Assembly (NCBI GenBank): GCA_937897005.1
Contig: CALCOQ010000278.1
Location: forward strand, 1 to 12,005
Source: an uncultured euryarchaeote
GTDB lineage: Archaea; Thermoplasmatota; Poseidoniia; Poseidoniales; Poseidoniaceae
DNA: 12,005 nt
Direction of reading: 5' to 3'
Position numbers and translations under genes: made by a program. Numbering within the stretch: position 1 is the first letter of the stretch; every line of letters starts with the position of its first letter. Below, in pieces: positions 1 to 9,800 of the stretch. The notes below the pieces were generated by a model. It saw nothing but the letters and a program-made list of their open reading frames with translations, had not been told where the DNA came from and made no database searches.

Positions 1-2
1 AT

Positions 3-2999
3 ATTCCTGCTCATGGATATGATATGTTCATCGAACAGAGTGTCTTGAATGCAGAGTGGCCAAACTCCGGAACCGTTGATCAAGATGGCATCGAATGGGG
101 TGAAGTGGAGCTTGATATCGTAAGCCCTCAAGGACAATTCAGTCTGCTGCTGGCAGACCCATCAATTGCTTACAACAGCACTATTCAACTCGATTTTGAT
201 GAGGCTATGGATGCTGTTGCAACAAGCACTTGTGGGGACTGGTATCATGCCACGCCATTCTGTATGCCAGCGTTCATTCTGGAAGTTGATGCGAATGCCT
301 ATGGTTCCAATGCCACACTGTTCCTCAATAATTTTCAGATCGATTGGGTGGATGATATGGCTCCACAATTGGATGATGTTTGGTTTGAGGTCGGAGGTTC
401 CACACAGTCCATCACAAGACACGGTGCTCTCCTCAATCTCAAGGTGAGGGACGTACTAGGTGAAAGCGGTATCAGCGTTGAGACCTGGTTGCTTGAGAAT
501 CCAGTTGCTGCAAATCTGACTTCAGTGGTCACTCTTGGTTCATCAACCACCGCTGGAGCAGGAGCCAGCGATTCCCAGACCACTGCATATGTTCCATTAC
601 TGGAGGATTGGCTGCTGGAGAACAACACTCAACTATCGATCACCAATCTTGGTCAGGGTGGCGCCAGAGTCACAGATTATCAGGCTAAGATGACTCAGAT
701 TCAAGCGGCTCAACCTGAGGTAGTAACCTTCCTTCCATTCGGTGATTATGCCAATACTCCGGTCTCTCAATGGTGGAGTGATTATGTTCCACTACTCGAA
801 CAGATAGAGGATACAGGCGCTCACATCATGTTTTTCGACCTACGCATCGAGCCTCAATATGTCTGTGGAAACGGTAGTGGTCCTGGTGGTTGTTATGCCG
901 CTTCCGAGGCGCATGGACTGAATCAGAAGAATGACGCCATGGCTGCAATCGCTGCAAATCTGAGCAATATCACATTGATTCCCTTCAACGATACCAATGC
1001 TGCTCATCCGGAGTGGAATGCTCTGGATGGACATCCGAATGATACTGGTCACTCTGAGATTGCTCAAAGGTTCAAGGATGCTTTCGTCAATCTGTTGATG
1101 TACGATTTGAGACCAACTTCTTCTCCTTTGCAGGCAGTATTCGATGTGGGTAGCCTTGTCTATCAAAACTTCATTCCAACCTTTGGATGGAACATGACGA
1201 TGGATCATCATCGTTGGGCATCAATTTCGATAGAGGATGAAAATGGCAATTCAGCCTTCTATGGGTCTGCGGCTGAGATGCTTGTTGTACCAATTCGTCC
1301 TAAGGTCTTCACTCTTGAATTTAACAGTAGCAATGGGCCATTGGACAGTGACCCATTGATTTCAGAATGGTGGCATAACCAGAGTGTTGACATCGCAGTT
1401 GGAGTAGATTCCAACAGGTACGATTTGAATGTCAGTATTGATTTCAGTGATAGTGATTCGAACGTCGAGACAGCACAGTTGCTTTGGAATCAAACGCTTA
1501 CATCCTATGTTGGAACCTGGGATGTCGATCGACGAAACCTCGGAATGTGGAATGCGGAAGTGGTCTGCACTGATGTTCTGCGCAGTGAGTCTGATGGCGA
1601 CGGTTTCCGTACAGGAATCGATGCTATTCTGACTTTCATCGATGAACAACCTCCGCAGATAACCGCGGTTTCCGGTGCTTGGACCGATGCTGGTGAACAG
1701 GTTTGGAGAACCTATGTCGAGTGGCAGGCAGAGTCAGGTGAAGGAATCGATGGTTCTGTTTCAATCAGCAGGGCTGATGGAACACACTATCGTACCCTGT
1801 TGATGGTGGTTGATTCAGATAGTGGGGGATATGCAGACCTCTCTGTTGCAACAATGGAGCCTGGAATCTATTGGATAGATATCGCTCTGGCTGATGAAAT
1901 CGGTAATCCTGCCCTTCCTTTCATCTCTGGTGCTGCTGACGCATTCTTGACCATTCTGCCGCCGGTGAGTGCTCCTTGGGTGGAATTTGAGGACGGCGCA
2001 TGGGATGGATGGAATTACACCCTGCCCGGAACCATCCATAATGAGAGTGAACAATCTGTCACTCTGCAGTTATCGGTTGATGGCAGTGTGGTGGATGTCG
2101 ATTTCAATCTCGTCGATGACGATTGGGTCATTGGTTTGGATATGCGTGTCTGGCTTGCGGGAGAGCATCAATTCAATGTGTCCATCTGTGATGATGAATC
2201 AAGATGTTCGACCAATTCAACAATCGTCGATTCAACTTCTGTTCTTACCATGAATGTGTCTTCGTCTTGCCAGACCAGAGTGATTGATTCTGAAGGTCTG
2301 ATATCTGGGATTGACTGTGAAATCAGCAACGATGGAGTGTGGGATACCGAAGTTCGGGTACGTCTCAAGAGTCCTGCTCCGGGTGGTGAATGTATTCAGC
2401 CGTTCATCTTGGCCTACGGAATGAACACCTCCTTCACTGCGTGTGAATTGGTTGAGGAACATGTTGGTAATGTATCTGTAGGCTTCTATCTCGAATCACT
2501 CGATGTTCGCGGCGAATGGGTGGTGGTCGCTGAGCATGATGCATTATTGCTCGGTCACATCGAGGTTGTTGATGATGAACCTTCAGATGATGAGAACAAG
2601 GATACCAAGACCGAAACCTCAGAAGCGGAGATCGATCAAGATAGTACTGCACTCTGGGTGAGTATCATCACCGCCATTTCCTTGGTCGCTGTAGCAGTGT
2701 TATTCCTTTCCAGAAGGGGCTCAAAGGACTCTGATGAAGTGGTTGATCTATGGGGTGCAGAGGACCCCTCAAATCTGCCAACACCGATGGACCAGGATCT
2801 TGCGGTTGCCATGGTGTCCACACCCGACCCTTCACCGCCTCAAAGCGTGATACCAGCAAAACCACAATGGGTTTCAGATTGGCAGAAATTGCCTGCTGGC
2901 GGTTCATACAGTACAAATGATTCAGGACAGTGGTATCAGGATGGGGATGGAGAATGGTGGTTGTCCGCCGCCGATGGTTCTTGGAATCGCCACTCTTGA
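3..2999 (+). CDS. Large surface-anchored protein with SGNH/GDSL-like hydrolase domain (5' partial)
   Basis: The frame is open from the window edge through the Met codon at 24, and no signal peptide follows that Met, so the true start lies upstream. Residues are numbered from that Met. Seen: an Ig-like half module at about 113-159, then an SGNH-type domain at about 164-358. Block I is G172-S173-S174 (GDS variant, S174 the likely nucleophile), block II is NLGQGG at 208-213, and block V is DGHPND with D335 and H337. Block III reads FGDYAN (240-244), so the usual Gly-x-Asn-Asp is altered. More beta-rich Ig-like modules fill 400-845, with many N-x-S/T sequons and closely spaced Cys pairs. An acidic linker precedes one membrane helix (877-895), then RR and a cytoplasmic tail ending in a Trp/Tyr-rich block (956-991). 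Family knowledge suggests an esterase or deacetylase acting on polysaccharide or lipid at the cell surface; the substrate is unknown. Expected topology is N-out, C-in. Confidence 0.85.
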   Translation: MPAHGYDMFIEQSVLNAEWPNSGTVDQDGIEWGEVELDIVSPQGQFSLLLADPSIAYNSTIQLDFDEAMDAVATSTCGDWYHATPFCMPAFILEVDANAYGSNATLFLNNFQIDWVDDMAPQLDDVWFEVGGSTQSITRHGALLNLKVRDVLGESGISVETWLLENPVAANLTSVVTLGSSTTAGAGASDSQTTAYVPLLEDWLLENNTQLSITNLGQGGARVTDYQAKMTQIQAAQPEVVTFLPFGDYANTPVSQWWSDYVPLLEQIEDTGAHIMFFDLRIEPQYVCGNGSGPGGCYAASEAHGLNQKNDAMAAIAANLSNITLIPFNDTNAAHPEWNALDGHPNDTGHSEIAQRFKDAFVNLLMYDLRPTSSPLQAVFDVGSLVYQNFIPTFGWNMTMDHHRWASISIEDENGNSAFYGSAAEMLVVPIRPKVFTLEFNSSNGPLDSDPLISEWWHNQSVDIAVGVDSNRYDLNVSIDFSDSDSNVETAQLLWNQTLTSYVGTWDVDRRNLGMWNAEVVCTDVLRSESDGDGFRTGIDAILTFIDEQPPQITAVSGAWTDAGEQVWRTYVEWQAESGEGIDGSVSISRADGTHYRTLLMVVDSDSGGYADLSVATMEPGIYWIDIALADEIGNPALPFISGAADAFLTILPPVSAPWVEFEDGAWDGWNYTLPGTIHNESEQSVTLQLSVDGSVVDVDFNLVDDDWVIGLDMRVWLAGEHQFNVSICDDESRCSTNSTIVDSTSVLTMNVSSSCQTRVIDSEGLISGIDCEISNDGVWDTEVRVRLKSPAPGGECIQPFILAYGMNTSFTACELVEEHVGNVSVGFYLESLDVRGEWVVVAEHDALLLGHIEVVDDEPSDDENKDTKTETSEAEIDQDSTALWVSIITAISLVAVAVLFLSRRGSKDSDEVVDLWGAEDPSNLPTPMDQDLAVAMVSTPDPSPPQSVIPAKPQWVSDWQKLPAGGSYSTNDSGQWYQDGDGEWWLSAADGSWNRHS

Positions 3000-3045
3000 T
3001 GCGAGTCCGTGAGGTTCTTGACCCCCCTCCCAGCAGGGTCGCACG

Positions 3046-3720
3046 ATGTCCATCCGCCTAAAGGGTCCAGTACGTTACCGTTTCAGGTCAGATTCACAGG
3101 ATGTGAGCGTAGTCATCGAGGGTGATTCAGAATGGGTTTCACAGCAACTCATTCTCATCGGTCTCGAAGGTGTTGGTTGGACCATGCCGCTGGCTACCAC
3201 CACAAGTGAGGTTCAGAGAGGAAGAGAAAGAACATCCAGCGATGAGGAGGAAGTTGTCCAGATCAGCCCTCCAAAAGATATGGGCCCCCCTCCTGATCCT
3301 TCTCGAATTCCAACCGTTCGCAGACAGATTGGAAGTCTGGATCTGCAAGCTGAATTGGATGCATTGGGAATTGAACAACCAATTCGCCCTGATCCTTTGG
3401 AGATCGCCGAGGCCCTCGAGGACCTAGAGGAACAACCACAACCTGTTCAAGACCCCCTTTCAAGCGATCCCATGGCCGAGGCATGGTTGCGTGAAATCAT
3501 GCGTGTGACGGTCAGAGACTTCGGGGTGACCGGACTTTCAGTCGAGGCCATTGAGAAAGCTGCTCAAGGCAGATTGGGAGGACGGGAGGACCTTGAGTTG
3601 GAAGTGTGGTTGGATGTTTTATTCAGACACGGAAAACTCGTCAAGATCCATGGAGGCCACAAAGTTGGATATGGCCCTAGTCCAAGTTGGTTGGCTGGAA
3701 AGGCGAAAACGCATTTATAG
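3046..3720 (+). CDS. Hypothetical 224-aa soluble protein, winged-helix-like C-terminus
   Basis: I do not recognise a named family. The protein has three parts. Residues 1-50 form a compact beta/alpha segment (RLKGPVRYRF, then IEGDSEWVSQQLILIGLEGV). Residues 51-140 are an acidic, Pro-rich, probably disordered linker with a short amphipathic helix around 97-108. Residues 141-212 are a folded domain whose pattern of helix, helix, Leu-rich helix (EVWLDVLFRHGKLVKI) and a GGHKVGYG hairpin resembles a winged helix. There is no signal peptide or membrane helix, so it should be cytoplasmic. It starts 46 bases after the surface-protein gene and probably shares its transcript. Only a weak AGGGT (3035-3039) stands ahead of the ATG. 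It could be a DNA-binding regulator or an adaptor for the tails of the flanking surface proteins; both are inference. That it is a real gene is supported by its length, spacing and codon use like its neighbours. Confidence 0.85.
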   Translation: MSIRLKGPVRYRFRSDSQDVSVVIEGDSEWVSQQLILIGLEGVGWTMPLATTTSEVQRGRERTSSDEEEVVQISPPKDMGPPPDPSRIPTVRRQIGSLDLQAELDALGIEQPIRPDPLEIAEALEDLEEQPQPVQDPLSSDPMAEAWLREIMRVTVRDFGVTGLSVEAIEKAAQGRLGGREDLELEVWLDVLFRHGKLVKIHGGHKVGYGPSPSWLAGKAKTHL

Positions 3721-3820
3721 AACTGTTGAAACACCTCTTCGGCGCGCCTTTCATTATTACTGAAAACGTGATACTGCGGGGCTTTTATTGACTTACTAAA
3801 CAGTCGTGATGACAAAGGGG

Positions 3821-3827
3821 TTTAATA
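3821..3827 (+). promoter_or_regulatory. TATA-like box of the giant surface-protein gene
   Basis: TTTAATA is centred about 27 bases ahead of the cluster of start codons at 3851-3860, the usual distance from an archaeal TATA box to the transcription start. That would put transcription start at or next to the first start codon, giving a leaderless or nearly leaderless mRNA. The 130-base gap after the 224-aa gene supports a separate promoter here. A second AT-rich stretch (CTTTTATTG, 3782-3790) is an alternative box or a T-rich terminator of the upstream gene. The gap also holds an 8-base palindrome GGCGCGCC (3741-3748) of unknown meaning. Confidence 0.45.
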
Positions 3828-3850
3828 GAAAGTGAAAGTCGCGACCTTGA

Positions 3851-6800
3851 GTGATGATGATGTCTCGAAACAATGACCTCCTTCGTGTGCGCGCAAGAAG
3901 TGTTTGTCTGGTAATGATAATGTTGACTTCTTTGATGGCAAGTGCAACCTTTACCAGCGCCTCTATTTCACGGACCTATGCCAGCAACCGTGACCCTCTT
4001 GATGTTGCGTTGGGAGATTTCAATTGTGACGGCGATATTGATGTGGCAGTTGCTACCTCTGGAACCCATACCATCAGCATTCATTGGAACGATGGAACTG
4101 GCGATCTCAGTAAGCGCACTGATGTTTGGGTTTCGGGAGAGACCGATAGAGTTGCAGCAGAGTGGAATGATTTCGCAAATGTGTTCGAGATCGAAGTAGG
4201 AGAATTTGATGGAAACGAAGGAGATGATATCGTCATCTACCAGAGGAACAACCCATTCAAGCAGGATGAGAATGGTAATCCAGCAGGAGAGCCAGGCAAC
4301 GTCACCTTCCTCAATAACAATGGTTGCAGCGACGATGGATTCACTATCGGGCAGCGTTATTCTCATTTTTATGCTTGGGATCTAGCCGCTGGTGACCTGG
4401 ATGGAGATGGTAATGACGATGTTCTGGTAGTTGACCTCCTCGCAGATATCACCTCGCAGAGGCTGGTCATGTATCAAGGTCCAATCACAAGTTCCACTCA
4501 AGCCAAGACCATGAGTCTTGGTCCTTCAACCACAGCAAGATATCTCGAGGTTCGCATTGGAGACTGGGGGGAATCACAAGTCGGTGGGACTTCAGGCTCC
4601 TGTTTTGATGAGGATGCTTGGCTGATGCGAGAAAGGGGTGCGGATTATACCACGGGTCAATATACGACTCAAGGCGATGATGACAACATCACAGTGGTTG
4701 AATTCAATTGTCTGACCGATACCTTCCCTACTGACATTGCAACTGCAAATCCACACACTATCCAGATGGGCGCAAGATGGGGAGACCATTCCATTGGTGA
4801 TATGAATGGAGATGGCACCATCGATGTGGTCGCAATGACCGATGGTAATGTCGAGAACATGACTTACAAGACCAGTTCATCGGTTGGAACATGGAGCAAT
4901 TCACAATTGGCATATTTCGGACCATATATCGCTTGGTATGGTTTCATCGCAGACCTCAATGGTGATTTTGAGCCAGATTTCATCAATCCGACGCTTGCAG
5001 AGCAGATCAACTCCACAACCAGCACTGGAACCACCAGTGAGGGTTACTATCTGACCCCTCCAACCACTTGTCAGGTCACTTTGTCAGATGGAAATGGTGG
5101 ACACATGAACCCGCTTTCATATCCAATGGGTCGAAGGCCCAAGGCGATAGCGGTAGGACAGATATCTGGAGGTTCCAGCAGCCCCCTCGACATCGTTGTA
5201 GGTGAGGATGGAGTTGATTTCGGAAACTGGATCGACAATATGGGCTGGCAGGGTCAGTATGACAGGTTGACCGTCATCGAGATGGATAACAAGGACCTTG
5301 AGGTGTCGATGATCGAGGTCAATCCTACTGACAGATATTACGGAATCGTTGGTGAAGGGACTCGTGATATCAATGTCACAATAACCAACACTGGAATGAA
5401 CGTTCTCAATGGAAATGCAGATATCAGTGTTGAATTGAAGCAGGTCGATGAATCTGCCAGTACGAATCAGAGTGTCTATTCACAGGATTTTGACGGCACA
5501 GAGGTGACCAGTGGCTGTAGTGGTGGCTGCACCTGGACATACGAGGAATACCGTGGTGAAACGAATTATTGGCATCTTGAAACGAATCATTCCACCGGCG
5601 CAACATCAGGTAACAATGCGGAGGACGTTTCTGCCAATTATCTCAAGCAAGACGATTTCATGTGGGCTGGAACCATGCGTGCCAACAGCAGCGGTGGGAC
5701 CTGGAGTGGATATCACAGGAATTGGGATATGGCGATGGTCCTCAATGATGTTGACTTGACCGGCGCAGACCGCGCTTGGATGTCTGCTGAATTATTCAAT
5801 CACTTGTCATTCGATGCTTTGGGATTCAATCAGGGCAATGGTTTCCAAGTCGCTGACATCTGGGATGACCTTGCGATCATCGATGTACGCGGTGAGCGTG
5901 GATGGAGCACCGTCTCTTGTCCAACTTCGGCAATTCTGGACGGCGCTTGTGCCTCTGGAACGAGTATGTGGGGAGGATATGACAATGAGCGCCAGTACAA
6001 GATCTACAATTACGGAGCATTTGCCGAGAGCAATCTCTACTATGGCATTGCCACATCAGGCACTTACTATGGTTGGGACAATTATACTGAGGATGAAGGA
6101 GACCTAGGTGCCTTCGAACTATCGAGGTGGTCTGGCGAGACAGTGGATATCAGATTCCGATTCCGAACTGGTTTTGGTGGAAGTATCTCCGATTCCAATG
6201 AGAGTCGTTGGTCCGGTCGAGATGGATTTGCGGTTGACAACATCAGCATCTGGAAACAGAACACTGCCTTCCTGCCAAATCCACAGGTGGTCCAGAAGCA
6301 GATCACGATGACCAATCTCGCACCGGGAGAGACTCACGTTGAAAGCATGCAGGCCAGTTTCATCAATGATACAGTATACCGAATCAGTGCCTCGGTCGAT
6401 TATGCTCAGGATGAACAGGACTTGAACGATGAATTGGTCTTCTACATGCAGACCTTGAATGTCTATGACCCTGCGATAGTTTCCTTTGATGAGTTCGAGC
6501 CAGGGGCGCTGTACCCAGAAGCGATTATGCCAATCAATGTCACAGTTGCTCACTATGGAAACACCGTCGTTGACTTCGATGTTCAGGCGACGATCAAGAG
6601 TGCAGATCCCAACGACATCAATTGTGGTACTCCAGCCGCCAAGTGTTTGGAGGACTTCGAGGGCGGCTCTTCAGGCTCCCGATACACCGATGATGGTAAC
6701 GGCCAAGGTGTGGTGACCGATGACTCAGGTCTTGCAGAGGTTCTCTTTGATTCCAATGCTTATTGGTTCGGATATCCGCAGTCTACCGATATCGAAGGAT

Positions 6801-9800
6801 ATGATGAAGTCTGGAATGAATCATTCACAATACCAGATATCGATCTGACAAGCATGACTGGTGATTTCGTTTCTCTCTCCTTTGATTACTTCGCTGAGAC
6901 TTTCTATTACATCGATAGTGGTGGTAATTATTACAGCGTCAATGATTATGCTGCAATACAGATGGAATGGGAGAAAGGCAGTGATAACTACAATGGCTTG
7001 ATGATTGGAATGTGGAATGATTACAATCAAGATGGTACTTGTAACGAAGATGAGAATGGAGACGGATTCATCGATGATAACGAGACTGATGAGTTTGATT
7101 TCACCGAGATAACTTACATCGGAGATGCTAGTAGTGAAGAAGGAACAGGTGGTAATTACAATGTATTCTTCAATTCGGATGGATTGGTGAAATCACGTTC
7201 CATCGACTTGACCCACATCTACATCCAGAACACCACTGGAGCACCTTCAGAATGGGGACCTGAGTGTATCTCGTTGGCTGGAAGCATGCTGAATCTCAAA
7301 TTCTCATTCCAGAGTGATGATGATGGTCATAATGGAATGAATGACGGTTTGAGAGGCGTGGCATTCGACAATATTTCGATAACTGAATTCACCTTCACAG
7401 AGGATGCCTCATATTCAACATCAGTTTCTGGTCTTGATGCTCTAGAGACTCAGTCATTGTCGATAGCAGACCATGACTTTGAACAAGGGGTCTACATGAT
7501 CGAGGTGAAGACGATTTTCGACAATGCTTCGGCATCAACCGATTGGCATGATTCACAGGAACTATCCATCGCTAACAACGTCGAGACCGTCATCTTCAAT
7601 GTTGAAAGTGTTGACATCACCTTGAGCAAACCGAATTCTTTGGCTTGTCTCAAAGATGCAACTTACAAATGTGTCATGCCCATTGACAATGCCACCAGTC
7701 ATGACTTCGGACTTTCAGCAACCAATGGTGTACTGTCTGGAAATTACCGATTCTATCAGGATGTTGAGGATATCACCGGCACTCCTGAGTTGAAGACGAC
7801 ACTGACAGCGAATGGTGGACAATTGACTTCACTGGAACCACATGAGCGCATAGAAGTCACCTTCTCTCCATGGAATGGATGGGAGGATGGCCATACCTAC
7901 AACATCAGTTTCTATGCTGAGTTGGCGGACGGCTCTTTGTCAGGAAATATTCGTTCCTTCAATGCCACTTTCCATTATGATATCGATGTCGCGATTCTTT
8001 CTGACGCTACGGATCTTGGAAGGTTGGAGAAGGTGAAAGAGGACCTTGAAGGGATGGGAATGACATATACCCAATTCACAATGAAGGATTGGGATGATTA
8101 CCTGACCAGCAGTTGGTTGACTCATTACAACAAGGTCCTGTTGCCTTGGCAGTCTGAACTCTCTGCAAAGGACACCAGCCAAGGTGGCAAGGGTTACTAC
8201 GAGGCTATTGGTACCAGTATGAACAAACTGAATCTTGAGAATTTCATGGCGGCGGGTGGAACCGTTGAGATGCATCTTGGACCATATCACAACTACTACG
8301 TTTCACAGAATGGTCGCTTGCCATTCGCTGTCGACGTTCTTGACAAGAATACTGCTGGTAATCAGGTGACCTTCAGCCAGATGGATATTGCAGATCCTTA
8401 TCATCCACTATTGGAGAATGTTGACACCGGCAACTTCCAGGCTTTCGGCGAACAGAGTCAAACGGTGGCCAATGCAGTCATCAACACCAATACTGTTTCA
8501 GCAACCTCCATTCCATTGCGCTGTGGCGGTAGAATGGATTCTGGAGGAGAGTTCCAGAGTATCATCCAGCATACCGATGACCCAACAGCCAGCTTGCTCG
8601 CAGTCTGTTCTTACCAGAACGGTGGTCTCATCGTTTCCACCATTGATGTCGAGTTGTACAGTGATGCACACAACAGTACCACCATGCCTGTGCGTGCTAA
8701 CATGTTGGCATATCAGGTGACCTCGTATCCAGCTAACTTCGAGGCGATCGGCAACGGAGTTGATCTACTGATCAACGATGCAGTTCCTTCAATCGACCCA
8801 TCCACTGGAAAATATTCAACTCGATATATGAAGAGTAATTCTGAGTTGACCTTCTCTTTCAGTGCCGATTCGGTGTCTGTACCACTTGATGCTGATTGGG
8901 AATTGAATGGCCCAACCTCAGCATGGGACAATCCAGAGAGCGTTACTGGCTCAATCTCTCATACTTCAGAGGAACAACCGGTCGCATCTTTCTGTAAGGT
9001 CGACCATACTGGATGTGCACAGGGAGAGACATGGACACTCATCATGTATCTGCACGATGCTGCTGGACATGCGCGAATGGCCTCCATCACCTTGATGACA
9101 GATGACACTGCGGCTGACGAATTCCGTCCTGTTGCAAATGCATCGATAATCGATGAGGTTGAGACAAAGGATCAGATCAGTAGTCGTGGCACCAAGAGTG
9201 TACAGGGTAAGGATTGGGATATCTTTGAATTGAAACTCATGGAGAGTGGAGATCTAACAGTGTCTTTCGATGCTGGAGAATCATACGATGAAGATGCAAC
9301 TGATGGAAATGGAATATCCACCTACGAATGGTCGGTCTACTTCGATTATCCATACGAAGGTGGAAGTGTGAGTCTCGAGGGACATACCTTCTCTGTTCCA
9401 GCAGCAGCGACCAGCGAGTGGTCATACCGCTTCCAGAATATCACGGTTGACTCCACTGGAACTCAAGAGAATCAGATCAGGATAGAACTGGTGGTCTACG
9501 ATAACTCAGGAAAGAATTCGGAGAAGTACAGGATGTATTTCGTGGTTGTTCCAGAAGGCTTTGGCGATGAGGAGCCTGATATCCAATTCGATTCCAACCT
9601 CAATCATTCCCGAGTGGTAGATGATTGGGTATTCGTCTCCGGTTCTGTGCTCAGTGGTGCTGAAAGAGGAGATGTTTCGGTGGAAATGGCATTTGACAGC
9701 AATGCATTCAATCAATCAAGTCTGGTTCGTTATGGAATGAGAGATGATTTCACATGGAACCAGAGTGATGACCTGTGCGATGATGAATCAATGCCTGATT

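Noticed and set aside
480..623. Echo of ETWLLEN (480-500) and EDWLLEN (603-623) on either side of SGNH block I
   Set aside because: The codons differ at several positions and the second copy fits the normal SGNH helix after block I, so a duplication or insertion scar is not supported.
3020..3040. GACCC/GGGTC inverted repeat just ahead of the 224-aa gene
   Set aside because: The stem is only 5 bases with an 11-base loop and no T tract. It may expose or hide the weak AGGGT, but chance is a sufficient explanation.
7940..8290. 116-aa minus-strand reading frame inside the giant gene
   Set aside because: It is antisense to well-patterned GATase-like coding sequence and has no start context or recognisable product; it is a shadow frame.
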